Shown: one piece after another, positions 41,256 through 52,272 of the stretch | Layout of the letters: every line of letters begins with the position of its first letter | Numbering within the stretch: position 1 is the stretch's first letter | Source: Bdellovibrionales bacterium | Lineage (GTDB): Bacteria > Bdellovibrionota > Bdellovibrionia > Bdellovibrionales > Bdellovibrionaceae | Reading direction: 5' to 3' | Length of the DNA stretch: 64,000 nucleotides | NCBI GenBank assembly: GCA_016713585.1 | Contig: JADJOV010000008.1 | Location: 1 to 64,000, forward strand | The notes under the pieces: model-generated | What the model saw: the letters and a program-made list of their open reading frames with translations, nothing else | Database searches by the model: none | Told to the model about the DNA's origin: nothing | Program-made: the position numbers and the translations under genes

Positions 41256-41940
41256 ATGCGAATTCTTGTCGTCGAAGATCAGCCAAAGATGGCTCACTTT
41301 ATTCGAAAGGGACTTGGCGAAGTTGGTTACGCGGCAGACGTGGCAGAAAGTGCTGCTGCGGCCGAGTCCTATTCGGCCCAAGGGGATTATGATTTAGTCA
41401 TTCTTGATGTTATGCTTCCTGATGGCAATGGAATGGACGTCGCTCGGCGATTCAGGCGGGATGGTTTTACTGGGCCCATTTTGATGCTCACGGCCCTTTC
41501 AACGACTAAGGATAAGGTGAACGGCCTCGATGCCGGAGCTGATGATTTTTTAACAAAGCCCTTCTCTTTTGACGAACTTCTTGCCCGTGTTCGAGCCCTC
41601 TTACGTCGATCAGGAGCAAAAGGTCATCAGGCCGGTAGTCAACTGAAATTTTCAGATCTCGAAGTAGATGTGATCCAAAGAAAAGTCCGTCGGGGCGGTC
41701 AAGAAATCAGTCTGACGGCTAAAAGAATTTTCTCTGCTCGAATATTTTATGAGAAATCCTGAACGCCCCCTTGGCCGGATTTCAATTGCCGAACATGTTT
41801 GGGATATTCATTTTGACTCTGAAAGCAATGTTATTGACGTTTATATCAACCTCCTCAGGAAAAAAGTGGACGCGCCATTTCCCAAAAAATTAATTCATAC
41901 TCTTGTCGGCGTGGGCTATGTTCTTAAAGAAGATTCCTAA
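41256..41940 (+). CDS. OmpR-family response regulator (frameshifted)
   Basis: About 228 residues. Receiver domain with acidic pocket V-V-E-D-Q, phospho-acceptor in V-I-L-D-V-M-L-P-D-G and Lys in T-K-P-F-S. The C-terminal winged-helix domain has L-T-A-K-E-F-S-L-L-E-Y and V-I-D-V-Y-I-N-L-L-R-K-K-V-D. The first frame ends at 41762 with a garbled K-R-I-F-S-A-R-I; removing one A from AAAA near 41719-41722 restores the DNA-binding domain. It overlaps the kinase gene by 23 bases, forming a classical pair. Confidence 0.85.
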
Positions 41941-43391
41941 TTTTTATTCACGCCTCAGTCTGCGACTTAAGCTGACTTTTATTTTTGTTTCAATCTTTGG
42001 TGCAATGACCTTGATTTTTGATGGACTGAACTTCCGTGTGATGATGCAGGCACTTGACGATGAAAATGATATAAATTTATATAATTTAGCTGTTGAGTTT
42101 TATAATGCTGAGGAAAATAACTTCCTCGGGGATGTGTCCCTCTTCCCAGAAAATCTCGAAAAAAAGAAAATATTTGCTTTCAATGTTGGGTCTGTTCTTG
42201 TGCAGATTCGCCACATCTCTGGTAAAATTCTTTATCGGCAGGGTGAATTTGGTGCTTATGATTTACCTGTTCGCAATGAATTTTCCCAACTTAACAAAGA
42301 CGATGATGTTGTCTATCGCACCCTGCGCGACACTTCCCAGATTCCCACCCCCGAAGCTGAGACTTATCGAATGCTCAGCATCCAGTGGAAAACGCCTGAC
42401 ACCATATTGCAAATCGCAGTTCCTAGGACCCACATTGAGGCCGTGATTCGTCAACGCAATCAGGTTTTAATTATTGGCATTCCGATTGTTCTAATCATTG
42501 CAGCCCTGGGTGGAAGTTTTTTGGCTGGCCGAGCTATTAAACCGGTGCAAGGAGTCATTGCGATTGCTCGCGAAATTGATGGCAGCGAACTTTCCCAACG
42601 AGTGCCATTACCAAAGTCTGAAGATGAAATTAAAGAACTCGCCCAAACTTTCAATGAAATGCTCAATCGCATCGAAAGGGCCTTTAAGAGCCAGGAACGA
42701 TTTGTTGCCGATGCCTCACACCAGCTCCTCACTCCACTCACGATCATGAAAACTGAGCTCGAAATGAGCCTTCGTCGTAAAAATGAATCTGAGGAAAAAC
42801 AGATAACTCAGAAGGCTTTTCAAAAGGACCTGTTAAGGAGCCAATTACAGGAAGTCGACCACTTGATTCGAATTGTCCAAGATATGCTCCTCCTGGCCAG
42901 AATTGATGCTGGGCGGGGGTCCTCAAGCTTCAGGATCATTACTTGGATGAATTGGTGCTCGAAGCCTTTGAGCATATTGAAAAACTCGCGCAAAAAAATC
43001 GATCAATCTCAAGTTTGACATTCTTGGGTTAGAAACCCATCGCCCACAAATTCGTGTCGATCATGATCTATTAATTCATTTAGTGGTAAATCTCCTAGAA
43101 AATGCCATTAAATATTCTGACCCTGGTCAAACAATTTCGGTTCTGCTTCAATCGGAGAAGCAACTCCTCAGACTCGTGATCAAGGATCAAGGTCCAGGCA
43201 TTCCTCCAGCTCAGTTTGAAACGATATTTCAAAGGTTCTCAAGAGACCCTATGATCTCTGCCAAGGTGAAGGGTTATGGCCTAGGTCTTGCGATTGCCAA
43301 GAAAATAGCTAACCTACACGGGGCTAAACTCGAGCCCGCCCATGTTGTCGGACGCGGTGCTGAGTTCCATTTCGAGATTAAAATTATTTAA
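41918..43391 (+). CDS. sensor histidine kinase, EnvZ/CusS-like (two frameshifts)
   Basis: About 491 residues after repair. Two membrane segments (residues ~12-32 and ~180-200) flank a periplasmic sensor, then a HAMP domain and the H-box D-A-S-H-Q-L-L-T-P-L. ATP-binding marks are L-L-E-N-A-I-K-Y, K-D-Q-G-P-G-I-P and G-Y-G-L-G-L-A-I-A. The first frame breaks in a five-G run near 42915 (true path G-V-L-K-L-Q-D-H-Y-L-D-E-L), and a second break lies near 43005-43015 (path L-K-F-D-I-L-G-L-E-T-H-R). ATG 41918 lies inside the regulator gene. Ligand unknown. Confidence 0.82.
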
Positions 43392-43474
43392 TCTGCTTTT
43401 AATGGCCACTTCACCCAGGCCTGATATCTTAGTTTCAGAGCTAAAAACAATTAACTAACCAACGGAGGTTATCT

Positions 43475-43663
43475 ATGAAAATTCTAGCTGTTCTTGTTTC
43501 TCTGATGTTTGCTGCTGTTGTTAACGCCCAAGAAGGCACTGCTGCCCCAGCCGCTCCTGCTGCTGAAGTTGCTGCTCCTGCTGCTGGCGCTCCTGCAGAA
43601 AAAGCTGCTGCTCCTGCAAAGCCTATGAAAAAAGGCAAAAAGAAAAAGCACGACGCTAAGTAA
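43475..43663 (+). CDS. small secreted Ala/Pro/Lys-rich protein
   Basis: 62 residues. A clear signal peptide (M-K-I-L-A-V-L-V-S-L-M-F-A-A-V-V-N-A) precedes a mature part made almost only of Ala, Pro, Glu and, at the end, Lys (K-K-G-K-K-K-K-H). A very good ribosome site (GGAGG) and a strong intrinsic terminator just downstream show that this is a real, separately transcribed and probably well-expressed gene. Such low-complexity exported peptides are seen in many Proteobacteria; function unknown. Confidence 0.72.
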   Translation: MKILAVLVSLMFAAVVNAQEGTAAPAAPAAEVAAPAAGAPAEKAAAPAKPMKKGKKKKHDAK

Positions 43664-43676
43664 TTTTTAGTGTTTA

Positions 43677-43717
43677 GGCAAAAAAAAGGGAGCCCTTAGG
43701 TTCCCTTTTTTTTTGCC
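43677..43717 (+). terminator. intrinsic terminator (probably bidirectional)
   Basis: GGC, an A8 tract, GGGAGCC, a CTTA loop, GGTTCCC, a T9 tract and GCC form a long stem 14 bases after the stop of the small secreted gene. The A-tract on one side and T-tract on the other would let it work in both directions. Confidence 0.9.
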
Positions 43718-43812
43718 TTTTTCCCTCAATAGGGCTGTTTTGCTTGAATGTATTCGTAGCTCCGATTTTGAACCTTTTAGTGACATATAACGATGGAACC
43801 ACTCAAATTGGG

Positions 43813-43841
43813 TTGATTGAAAGGTATACGTATGTTATAAT
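43813..43841 (+). promoter_or_regulatory. promoter and palindromic operator of the toxin-antitoxin pair
   Basis: TTGATT (43813-43818) and a perfect TATAAT (43836-43841) are 17 bases apart. The spacer contains the palindrome ATACGTAT (43826-43833), a natural site for autorepression by the AbrB-type antitoxin encoded 21 bases downstream. Operator role is inferred. Confidence 0.7.
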
Positions 43842-43862
43842 ACTGTAAGTACGGAGGTACTC

Positions 43863-44080
43863 ATGAAAAAGAAGCTCTCTGCCGTTGGAAATAGTTACGG
43901 TCTTGTAATCGAAAAACCCATACTCGAATTGCTAAATATTGATCGTGATACCGAGCTGGAAATGACCACCGATGGTGATCGCCTTATTATTGAGCCTATT
44001 CGATCAGGCAAAAAGAGCCTTCGAGCTTCAGCTGAAAAAATTATGAAAAAACACGACGCCACTTTTAAGAAGTTAGCAAA

Positions 44081-44084
<4 letters not shown>
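43863..44084 (+). CDS. AbrB/MazE-fold antitoxin
   Basis: 73 residues. The N-terminal ~47 residues show the swapped-hairpin AbrB pattern: L-S-A-V-G-N-S-Y-G-L-V-I, then L-E-M-T-T-D-G-D-R-L-I-I-E-P. The C-terminal part is basic and helical and would wrap the toxin. GGAGG precedes the ATG. The stop overlaps the toxin ATG as ATGA, typical of toxin-antitoxin operons. It should neutralise the Doc-type protein and repress the shared promoter. Confidence 0.85.
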
Positions 44085-44476
<392 letters not shown>

Positions 44477-44704
44477 CGGGAACTTCACCCACCACGAATC
44501 GTTGACAGCTGTGAATCCAGCCCCGCCAATCCCGGTTTAACTTTGATCGTCTGCATGGAAGTGGCAGTGTCTATGTTTCAGATAAGTTTAATAACACGAC
44601 ATATGTGATCGGCATTTTTATGCCAACCTTTTTGCGAACAGGTAAAATCTTGCTGATCGATGATATAGGAGCCTGTTCGAAAACAAGCCCCAAGCATAAA
44701 TCCC
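44477..44704. other. 228-base gap with an orphan open stretch
   Basis: One plus-strand frame stays open from about 44499 to the TAA at 44710-44712 and includes G-S-G-S-V-Y-V-S-D-K-F-N-N, faintly like an NHL-repeat strand. It has no start codon with a ribosome site and runs into the 3' end of dnaK. I consider it a possible gene remnant only. Confidence 0.3.
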
Positions 44705-46633
44705 TTAGTTAACATCCTTAAAGTCGGCATCAATCACGTCATCACCACCAGGCTTGCCATCTTTTTGGGCTCCAGGAGTTGGACCGCCAGCCTCAGGACC
44801 GGCACCTTCAGCACCAGCTGCCCCTGCTTGCTTCTTATACAAATCCCCAGACACTTTGTGCGTCACTGCCTGAAGTTTTTCAAAGGCCGCCTTGAGCTCA
44901 GGAACTTCACCTTTCTCCATGACTTTCTTAGCTTCTGCCACAGCCTCGTTAGCTGTTTTTACATCAGCCTCACCCATCTGAGCGGCTGAGTCTTTAACAA
45001 GCTTTTCGGTCTGATAAATCAAATTATCCAGATTGTTCTTCAAAGAAGCGGTCTCAGCCTTAGCTTTATCTTCTTCAGATCTAGCCTCAGCCTCAAGAAC
45101 TGCCTTCTTGATTTCTTCCTCTGTTAAACCACTCTGAGCAGAGATCTTAATTTGCTGGGACTTTCCAGACGCCTTGTCCATAGCAGAAACATTCAAGATC
45201 CCGTTGGCATCAATATCAAAAGTCACTTCTACTTGAGGCGTTCCTCGAGGTGCTGGTGGAATTCCCATTAACTCAAAACGTCCAAGGGATTTGTTATCCT
45301 GGGACATTTTTCGCTCGCCCTGCAAGATATGAATATCCACCGCTGGCTGATTGTCGGCCGCAGTTGAAAATACCTGAGATTTTTTCACAGGAATTGTCGT
45401 ATTACGATCGATAATTGGTGTCATCACACCACCGAGAGTCTCAATACCTAGTGTGAGCGGAGTCACATCCAAGAGCAGGACATCTTTCACGTCCCCGGCA
45501 AGCACGCCTCCTTGAACGGCAGCTCCAATGGCGACAACTTCATCAGGATTCACTGTTTTATTTGGCTCTTTTCCGAAGAAGTCCTTCACAGCTTTTTGAA
45601 CCGCAGGAATTCGTGTTGATCCCCCGACAAGAACAATTTCATCAATCTCTGAAGGCTTCAACCCAGCATCCGCCAAAGCTTTCTTCGTTGGCTCAATAGA
45701 TCGCTGGATCAAATCACTCACCATTTGCTCAAACTTCGCTCGAGTCAGCTTCATCTGCAAATGCTTAGGACCAGTCTGATCCGCAGTCACGAATGGTAGA
45801 TTGATATCAGTTTCTTGAGCTGAAGAGAGTTCAATTTTTGCTTTCTCCGCAGCTTCTTTCAACCGCTGTAGGGCCATTTTATCATTCTTAAGATCGACGC
45901 CCTGATCCTTTTTAAATTCAACCATCATCCATTCTAGAATACGATGGTCGAAGTTATCACCACCCAAATGAGTATCCCCATTGGTGGATCGAACTTCCAC
46001 GATGCTATCTTCGCCAGTTTTACCAACTTCCAAAACTGAAACGTCGAAGGTTCCTCCTCCAAAGTCGTAAATTGCAATTTTCTCGTTTTTCTTCTTATCC
46101 AACCCATAGGCAAGCGCTGCAGCCGTAGGTTCATTAATAATTCGCTTCACATCAAGACCTGCAATCCGACCGGCATCCTTTGTTGCTTGCCTTTGAGCAT
46201 CATTAAAATAGGCCGGAACAGTAATAACAGCCTCAGTGACTTCCTGACCTAAATAGTCCTCTGCCACTTTTTTCAGCTTCGCTAAGACGGCAGCCCCAAC
46301 TTCTTCAGGAGATACTGATTTGTCTTTAATCTTGAAGGCACAATCATTACCTTTCTCGATCACTGTGTATGGAACTAATTTCGTCTCGTCTCCAACTTCA
46401 GAAAAACGACGACCAATAAAACGCTTAGCTGAATAAATTGTGTTCTCTGGATTGGTGACCGCTTGGCGTTTGGCGATCTGACCGACTAGGCGCTCGTTAT
46501 CTTTTGTGAACGCTACCACCGATGGTGTCGTCCGAGCCCCTTCTTCATTGACGAGGACTTTAGCCTCCCCACCTTCCATAATTGCCACACACGAGTTGGT
46601 GGTCCCTAAGTCTATGCCTATAATCTTTCCCAT
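44705..46633 (-). CDS. dnaK: DnaK (Hsp70) chaperone
   Basis: 642 residues, full length. ATPase chaperone that folds and protects proteins with DnaJ and GrpE. Nucleotide-binding domain: [11 protein letters not shown] near the start, D-F-G-G-G-T-F-D and V-G-G-S-T-R-I-P. Substrate domain with [14 protein letters not shown]. The C-terminal tail is Gly/Ala-rich and ends [11 protein letters not shown] follows GGAGC. Downstream of dnaJ on the same strand, with 138 bases between that contain a heat-shock-like promoter. Confidence 0.97.
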   Translation of the reverse strand: MGKIIGIDLGTTNSCVAIMEGGEAKVLVNEEGARTTPSVVAFTKDNERLVGQIAKRQAVTNPENTIYSAKRFIGRRFSEVGDETKLVPYTVIEKGNDCAFKIKDKSVSPEEVGAAVLAKLKKVAEDYLGQEVTEAVITVPAYFNDAQRQATKDAGRIAGLDVKRIINEPTAAALAYGLDKKKNEKIAIYDFGGGTFDVSVLEVGKTGEDSIVEVRSTNGDTHLGGDNFDHRILEWMMVEFKKDQGVDLKNDKMALQRLKEAAEKAKIELSSAQETDINLPFVTADQTGPKHLQMKLTRAKFEQMVSDLIQRSIEPTKKALADAGLKPSEIDEIVLVGGSTRIPAVQKAVKDFFGKEPNKTVNPDEVVAIGAAVQGGVLAGDVKDVLLLDVTPLTLGIETLGGVMTPIIDRNTTIPVKKSQVFSTAADNQPAVDIHILQGERKMSQDNKSLGRFELMGIPPAPRGTPQVEVTFDIDANGILNVSAMDKASGKSQQIKISAQSGLTEEEIKKAVLEAEARSEEDKAKAETASLKNNLDNLIYQTEKLVKDSAAQMGEADVKTANEAVAEAKKVMEKGEVPELKAAFEKLQAVTHKVSGDLYKKQAGAAGAEGAGPEAGGPTPGAQKDGKPGGDDVIDADFKDVN

Positions 46634-46731
46634 AATGAAGCTCCTTCGTTCTTTGCTTTTTGTTTTCTTGTTTTATCGTTAATCTTAAATACCAGGATTC
46701 AGTCTAAACGATCGAACACCCACACTTTTAA

Positions 46732-46759
46732 AGATGAGGCGTTATTGGAATTCGTCAAG
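46732..46759 (-). promoter_or_regulatory. sigma-32 (RpoH)-like promoter for dnaK
   Basis: On the minus strand CTTGACG (46753-46759) is followed after 13 bases by CCTCATCT (46732-46739), close to the heat-shock consensus CTTGAAA-N13/14-CCCCATnT. It lies about 100 bases upstream of dnaK, between dnaJ and dnaK. Confidence 0.55.
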
Positions 46760-46771
46760 GTCTTGGAAGCT

Positions 46772-47896
46772 CTATTTTTTTCGCCCAAAAAGACTCCCCT
46801 GCCCTGCGTTCTTGACGTTGAGTCCCTGTATTTGCGCGATTTCACGCAAGTGCTTTTCTTCCTCGGCCGCAAGTTTATGAGGAAACTGAACTTGAACTTT
46901 AAAAAATAAATCTCCCCGACGGCCGCTTCGCAAGGCCGGCAATCCCTGACCAGGAACTTTCAGAAGTTCCCCCATCTTAAAAGCCCTTGGAATCTCAACC
47001 TTAGCTTTCTCTTTTAAGGTCGGAACTTCAATCTCTCCACCCAAAATAAGCTGAATATAGGGAACCTCGAGGTCTGCATAAAGATTTTCGCCATCTCTCT
47101 CAAAACGCTTATGGTCGCGAACTCGAAGCTCAACATAAAGATCTCCAGGTGGTCCTCCAAGGGCCCCACCTTCGCCTTCCCCTGCAACACGCAGACGGGT
47201 GCCCGTGTCAACTCCTGCCGGGATATTGAGACGAATCTGCCGTTTAGCAGTTTTACGACCAGACCCGCGGCAGCTCTTGCACGGTTTTTCCACGACCGAC
47301 CCCTGACCTCGGCAGGTCGGACAGGTTGTCGCCATTGCAAAAAAACCTTGACGACTGACGACCTGACCAGATCCAGAGCAGGTTTTGCAGGTGACTGCCT
47401 GGGAACCTTTTTCCGCCCCAGTTCCCACACACTCTTGACAGCTTTCCTCAGTCTGAAACTCGATTTCCTTTTCAAGCCCGCTCAGAACATCTTCCAATTC
47501 AATCTCTGTCACATAACGAAGGTCAGAGCCCCGTCGTGGCTCATTTCGCCGTTGAGAACGTTGGCGACCTCCACCACTGCCCCCACCAAAAATGTCGCCA
47601 AAGATGTCACCAAAATGTGAGAAAATATCTTCCGTGCTTTGAAAACCATGGGGCGAGGATCGGCCCCCCTGAAAGGCCTGATGCCCAAAACGATCATACT
47701 GGGCCCTCTTTTCAGGATCACTCAGAATCTCATAAGCCCCAGCCGCTTCTTTAAACTTATCCTCGGCCTCTTGATTGCCTGGATTCCGATCCGGATGAAA
47801 CTGCATTGCCAATTTACGATAAGAGGTCTTAATGCTCGCAGCATCTGCATCACGAGGGACCCCAAGAATTTCATAATAATCACGTGGTTGAGCCAT
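46772..47896 (-). CDS. dnaJ: DnaJ (Hsp40) co-chaperone
   Basis: 374 residues, full type I DnaJ. J-domain with H-P-D-R at about residues 33-36, Gly/Phe-rich linker ([11 protein letters not shown]), four zinc-finger repeats C-x-x-C-x-G-x-G ([32 protein letters not shown]), and the C-terminal substrate domain. It stimulates DnaK ATPase and hands over substrates. Gene order is dnaJ then dnaK, the reverse of the common dnaK-dnaJ order. GAGG precedes the ATG. Confidence 0.96.
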   Translation of the reverse strand: MAQPRDYYEILGVPRDADAASIKTSYRKLAMQFHPDRNPGNQEAEDKFKEAAGAYEILSDPEKRAQYDRFGHQAFQGGRSSPHGFQSTEDIFSHFGDIFGDIFGGGSGGGRQRSQRRNEPRRGSDLRYVTEIELEDVLSGLEKEIEFQTEESCQECVGTGAEKGSQAVTCKTCSGSGQVVSRQGFFAMATTCPTCRGQGSVVEKPCKSCRGSGRKTAKRQIRLNIPAGVDTGTRLRVAGEGEGGALGGPPGDLYVELRVRDHKRFERDGENLYADLEVPYIQLILGGEIEVPTLKEKAKVEIPRAFKMGELLKVPGQGLPALRSGRRGDLFFKVQVQFPHKLAAEEEKHLREIAQIQGLNVKNAGQGSLFGRKK

Positions 47897-47947
47897 GCCT
47901 CGTCATAACGGGCAATTCAACTTCGTGTCAATTCCAGACATTACTTT

Positions 47948-48634
47948 CTAGAACTTTTTGCCGCTTTTCACTTCCGCGATGCGCCGCTTGATTCGATCAA
48001 TCATCATCTGCGGAGCCTGCTCGATCTCTAGATCTCTGATTAAATTCTCGGCCAACTCAATATGACCGCTTTCAGCATAGAGTTTTCCAGCTAATCCTGA
48101 AACCCAACTCGGCCCCCCACTTTGCGCACAGGCAACAAGAAGTTTTGCTCCCTTCGCCTTATCATTCTCTTCTAATATGGCGTGGTAAGCCGCTCGATAT
48201 AGAATCGGCCAATCGTTAGGAAAATGAGTAACTGCTTTATCAAAAAGCTTTGTAGCGCCAGAGATGTCAGAGATTATTACACTCAGGGCAATCGCCCCAG
48301 TGGCATAAATTATCCTAAAATCAGGGGACAAGGTCGTCGCTGTATCCAGCATTCGCCAAAGCCAGCCATCCCCCTTGCAGTTATTTTTTTCAATTCGTTC
48401 TTCACAATACTCGATATCCTGAAGAGCACGAATCCAAAGGGTATCACCTATTTGTTCTTTCATCCCGAAAGCGAAATATTCAATGCCTGGTGGTGGTGAA
48501 ATTAATGGGCGTGGAAGCTCTATCTGCTCTCGAAGAGTGCTCATTGAAAAGGCGTAGGTGAGCAAAGAAAGAAAACCAACCCAGAGGGTTGGTTTTCTTG
48601 AAAACCCCAAAAGCTCTGTCAAATTCAAAACCAC
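47948..48634 (-). CDS. membrane-anchored TPR-like protein downstream of pilin
   Basis: 228 residues. One N-terminal membrane segment (residues ~14-32) then helical repeats rich in Ala/Leu (for example A-T-K-L-F-D-K-A-V-T-H-F-P-N-D-W), like divergent tetratricopeptide repeats. Four Cys residues occur, two in C-E-E-R-I-E-K-N-N-C. GTG start eight bases after the pilin stop, so it is co-transcribed and may help pilus assembly or secretion. No named family. Confidence 0.55.
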   Translation of the reverse strand: MVLNLTELLGFSRKPTLWVGFLSLLTYAFSMSTLREQIELPRPLISPPPGIEYFAFGMKEQIGDTLWIRALQDIEYCEERIEKNNCKGDGWLWRMLDTATTLSPDFRIIYATGAIALSVIISDISGATKLFDKAVTHFPNDWPILYRAAYHAILEENDKAKGAKLLVACAQSGGPSWVSGLAGKLYAESGHIELAENLIRDLEIEQAPQMMIDRIKRRIAEVKSGKKF

Positions 48635-48642
48635 CTGCAGAC

Positions 48643-49255
48643 CTACTGAGTTCCATCCACAGCATTTGTAAGAATCTTATTCTCATTAATGCTCCATGAG
48701 TCGAAGGTGGCCGTATTTGAAACTTTTCCAGTTGCACACGCTAGGAACGTATTTGCTCCAATGGCCGAAACACATGCAGCACTGTTAACGACACCCGCCT
48801 GAGCATCTGAAGTGTACTGACAAGTATTCGTAAACCCAGTGGCAGCAGCACCAGCAACATCCTGACAATAACCACCTGTCGCTAACGTCGCCCTCGTCCG
48901 ATAGGCAGTGCTAGCAATTCCTCCTGTATAGCCGGCCGCATTAAGAACAGCTATCAATGCGCCAGCAACATCTGTCCCGACATTATACCGCATACGACCC
49001 TCAGGCTTGTACCCAATGACCGTAAACTGAGAATCAAACATTGTATAGTCAGTATAAAAAATCTTCTGCGCCCCATAATACGAAGACAAATTCGCCTTCG
49101 CCTCACTCTGTCTGGCCTTAGCCATATACTTGTTCACCGATGGTACGGCCACTGCTGCCAGGAATGGCAACAACCACCATCAACTCGACGAGCGAGAATC
49201 CTTTCTGGTTTTGTTTATTTTTGCTGATTGCCAGCAACATCTTCATACTTCTCAT
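48643..49255 (-). CDS. pilA: type IV pilin (frameshifted near the N-terminus)
   Basis: About 203 residues. The prepilin leader ends in Q-K-G and is followed by F-S-L-V-E-L-M-V-V-V-A-I, with the conserved Glu5, a PilD cleavage and methylation site. ATG 49255 (or 49246) is preceded by GGGGGAG. The frame then reads P-G-S-S-G-R; dropping one C in ATTCCTGG near 49162 gives V-V-V-A-I-L-A-A-V-A-V-P-S-V-N-K-Y and the rest of the pilin. The C-terminal domain has several Cys (G-Y-C-Q-D, N-T-C-Q-Y, A-A-C-V, L-A-C-A) for disulfide loops. Could serve adhesion, motility or DNA uptake. Confidence 0.85.
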
Positions 49256-49410
49256 AACGTTCTCCCCCTGTTTAGGTTTTTGTCAAACTACTATTTGTTC
49301 TACGCTCAACATGATTGAGTATGAAGAAATCCTAATTTTTATGCAAGACCCCTTCTCAAAATAGGACAAACAAATTAGTATGTCTTTGGAAATCGTGAGG
49401 AGTTGTACCG

Positions 49411-49791
49411 ATGTTGTCTCTAAATGCGAAAATATCTCTCTCTGGAGGAAGGTCTGGGTCTAGTGGTGACTCATCTCAGAACATAAACTCTGAAACTCAG
49501 GCTGGAGGGACAGAAGTTCTTCCTGATCTGCAGGTCCCAAAGATGTATTCGGTTATTCTTTTGAATGATGATTTCTCTCCGATGGACTTTGTAATTCTGG
49601 TCCTGCGACGGTTTTTTGGTCATAAGGACGAAAGTGCCACACAAATAATGCTCGACGTCCATCGAAAAGGAGCTGGAGTTGCAGGGGTTTATACTCTTGA
49701 GATCGCGGAAATGAAAACAATGCAAGTTAACCAATTTTCCCAAATGCATCAGCATCCCTTAAAGTGTATCATGCAAGAGGCTCCCTCTTAG
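49411..49791 (+). CDS. clpS: ClpS, N-end-rule adaptor of ClpAP
   Basis: 126 residues. The core (from about residue 41) has P-K-M-Y-S-V-I-L-L-N-D-D-F-S-P-M-D-F-V, with the Asn-Asp and Met residues of the N-degron pocket, and H-R-K-G-A-G-V-A-G-V-Y. It delivers proteins with destabilising N-termini to ClpA. The N-terminal ~40 residues are a Ser/Gly-rich extension longer than in E. coli ClpS. clpA follows 23 bases later, the standard order. GAGG lies upstream of the ATG. Confidence 0.93.
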   Translation: MLSLNAKISLSGGRSGSSGDSSQNINSETQAGGTEVLPDLQVPKMYSVILLNDDFSPMDFVILVLRRFFGHKDESATQIMLDVHRKGAGVAGVYTLEIAEMKTMQVNQFSQMHQHPLKCIMQEAPS

Positions 49792-49814
49792 AGGGAAGTT
49801 ATCAAGGAGGACTT

Positions 49815-52145
49815 ATGATGGGTCGTGAACTGGAGAGAAGACTCTCCGATGCCACTGAAATCGCAAAAACTCAGCGTCATGAGTTTGTCAGCCTCGAGCA
49901 TATTTTGTTAGCACTCTGTGGCTCACCCACAACTGTGCAGATTCTTGAAGCCTTGGCAGTTAATGTTCCCACTTTGAAAAAGCAATTAAGGGCGTACTTA
50001 AAGGATAAGACTGCTAAAATCACAGAAGACCAGCTCGAAACTTATGGCGGCTACGACAGCTGGACTCCTGAATTTACAATGGCCTGCCACCGATTAATTC
50101 AGAGAGCGGCCTTGCAAGTCAAAAATGCTGGTCGCAATCAGATCACTGAGGGTTCTTTACTTGTGTCCTTTTTTTACGAGGCAGATAGTCACGCGGTTTT
50201 TGCTTTAAGCCAGCAGGGTCTTAGCCAGTTTGATGTGATCAATTATATTTCCCATGGAATGACAAAAGATGGGGTTTCGTCAGCCCTTGGACCTGCGGCC
50301 CCGTTAGCGAAAATAATGATGTCGACGGTCTTCCGAAGGATGAATCAAAAAGACTGCCCTCGATAATTTCTGTACTAATTTGAATGAAAAGGCAGAGCGG
50401 GGTCTGGTCGATCCACTGATTGGGCGAGAAGACGTCCTTCAGAGACTTTCCCAAATTTTAATGCGTCGGACAAAGAACAACCCTTTACTCATTGGCGAGC
50501 CCGGCGTCGGCAAGACTGCTCTGATTGAAGGTTTGGCTCAAAAATTGTTCTGAAAAAAGTCCCCGAAGCGCTTCAGGGGAAAATTATTTACGCCCTCGAT
50601 CTAGGCAATCTCCTGGCCGGCACAAAATTTCGGGGAGATTTTGAGGCGCGGCTCAAGGGAATTATCAAAGAAGTCAAAGCTCGAAAAAATTGTATTCTTT
50701 TTATTGATGAAATTCACGCTTTGGTCGGAGCTGGCGCCACCAGCGGAGGATCGATGGACGCGTCCAATTTGCTCAAACCAGCCCTCGCCAATGGCGAGCT
50801 TAGTTGCATCGGCTCCACGACTCATTCTGAATTTCGGCAGTATTTCGAGAAAGATCGCGCGCTCAACAGACGCTTTCAAAAAATTGACCTTCAGGAACCT
50901 TCGGCTGAGGACTGCTTTCAAATTCTTCTGGGACTTAAGAAAACCTACGAAGACTTCCACCAAGTTGTTTATTCGGAACAGGCACTCAGAGCTGCCATTG
51001 AACTTTCACAAAAACACTTACAAAACAAACTGCTTCCTGACAAAGCGATTGATGTGATGGACGAAGCTGGGTCTTTTTTTCGTTTGAAGGCTAGCTCGCC
51101 AGAGCCTTTGACCATTGATCGCCACCAGATTGAAGAAGTCGTGGCCCAGATGACGGGATTACCGATCGCCAATATCTCTTCGAGTGAAAAAACTCAACTC
51201 CGCGATTTGGACAAAAAACTCAAAGCCCTCATTTATGGCCAGGACGAGGCTATTGATAAATTAGTCAGTGCGATGAAGCTTTCCCGTAGCGGCCTCCATC
51301 GGGGTCAGAAACCAATCGGTTGTTTTTTGTTCACCGGCCCAACTGGGGTTGGGAAAACCGAAGTGACCAAGCAGCTGGCCCAAATTCTAGGCCTTCCTTT
51401 GCATCGCTTCGATATGAGTGAATATATGGAAAAGCATACGATTTCTCGACTTATCGGAGCTCCCCCCGGATATGTTGGCTACGAAACTGGTGGCCTCCTT
51501 ACTGAGGCTATTACCAAAAGCCCATACTCGGTTCTTTTACTCGATGAAATGGAAAAGGCCCATGGGGATCTCAGCCAAGCCTTGCTGCAGGTGATGGATG
51601 CGGGACGCTTGACCGACGCCCAGGGAAGGGTTGCTGACTTTCGAAATGTCATTCTCATTATGACGACTAACGCTGGAGCCCTTGAGGTCTCCAGGGGGTC
51701 CATTGGCTTTGTCGAAGGATCGCGCGGCAGCCTATCGATGGATGCGATAAAGAAGTATTTTGCACCTGAATTTGTGAATCGTTTAGACTCTGTTGTGGCC
51801 TTCAAAGATCTGTCTGAAGAAATGATTCTAAAAGTCGTCCATAAATTCGTCGATGAAGTGCGAGTCTCCTTAGCAGAAAAACGAGTCGATATGCAGATCT
51901 CTCTCGAAGCTATCAAATGGCTTGCGGTCAAAGGCTATGACAAAGCCTATGGCGCTCGCCCCATGGCCCGGGCCGTGGACGAATATATCAAAAAACCTTT
52001 AGTCGACGAACTCCTCTTTGGCCGACTGGCCGATGGCGGCCGGGTTGTGATTGATCACAAGGCTCATAGCGCCCAACTTGAGTTTCAATTTAGTGCATTG
52101 GTGCAAAAACAACCTGCCGGCGAGCCTTCAACTGTCGGCACCTAG
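49815..52145 (+). CDS. clpA: ClpA, AAA+ unfoldase of ClpAP (two frameshifts)
   Basis: About 775 residues. N-domain with Clp repeats ([14 protein letters not shown]), first AAA+ module with G-E-P-G-V-G-K-T and I-L-F-I-D-E-I-H, second with G-P-T-G-V-G-K-T and [10 protein letters not shown]. It unfolds substrates for ClpP. ATG 49815 follows AAGGAGG. Breaks: near 50345-50355 (path joins to [10 protein letters not shown]) and in the five-A run at 50541-50545 (path [10 protein letters not shown]). No stop-linked evidence of true loss. Confidence 0.92.
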
Positions 52146-52163
52146 GTGTCATCTCGGACGCGG

Positions 52164-52219
52164 ATATCTAAATTCCTCTGTAAAATGCAAAAAATCATTT
52201 TACAGAGGAATTTAGATAT
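52164..52219. repeat. perfect 24-bp inverted repeat, 8-base loop
   Basis: Arms 52164-52187 and 52196-52219 are exact reverse complements, loop CAAAAAAT. Each arm holds the core TTCCTCTGTA or TACAGAGGAA. It follows the clpA stop by 18 bases and precedes the ATPase gene by 53. A T-tract does not follow, so it is not a simple terminator. Confidence 0.9.
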
Positions 52220-52227
52220 AGTAAATA

Positions 52228-52265
52228 TTCCTCTGTACTTTGATAAAACAGATTTTACAGAGGAA
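52228..52265 (+). promoter_or_regulatory. second hairpin that includes the ATPase ribosome binding site
   Basis: TTCCTCTGTA (52228-52237) pairs with TACAGAGGAA (52256-52265). The right arm contains AGAGGAA, the only ribosome-binding-like sequence before ATG 52273, so folding of the mRNA would block translation. The right arm plus following bases copies the right arm of the 24-bp repeat above. Confidence 0.65.
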
Positions 52266-52272
52266 AATGTAG

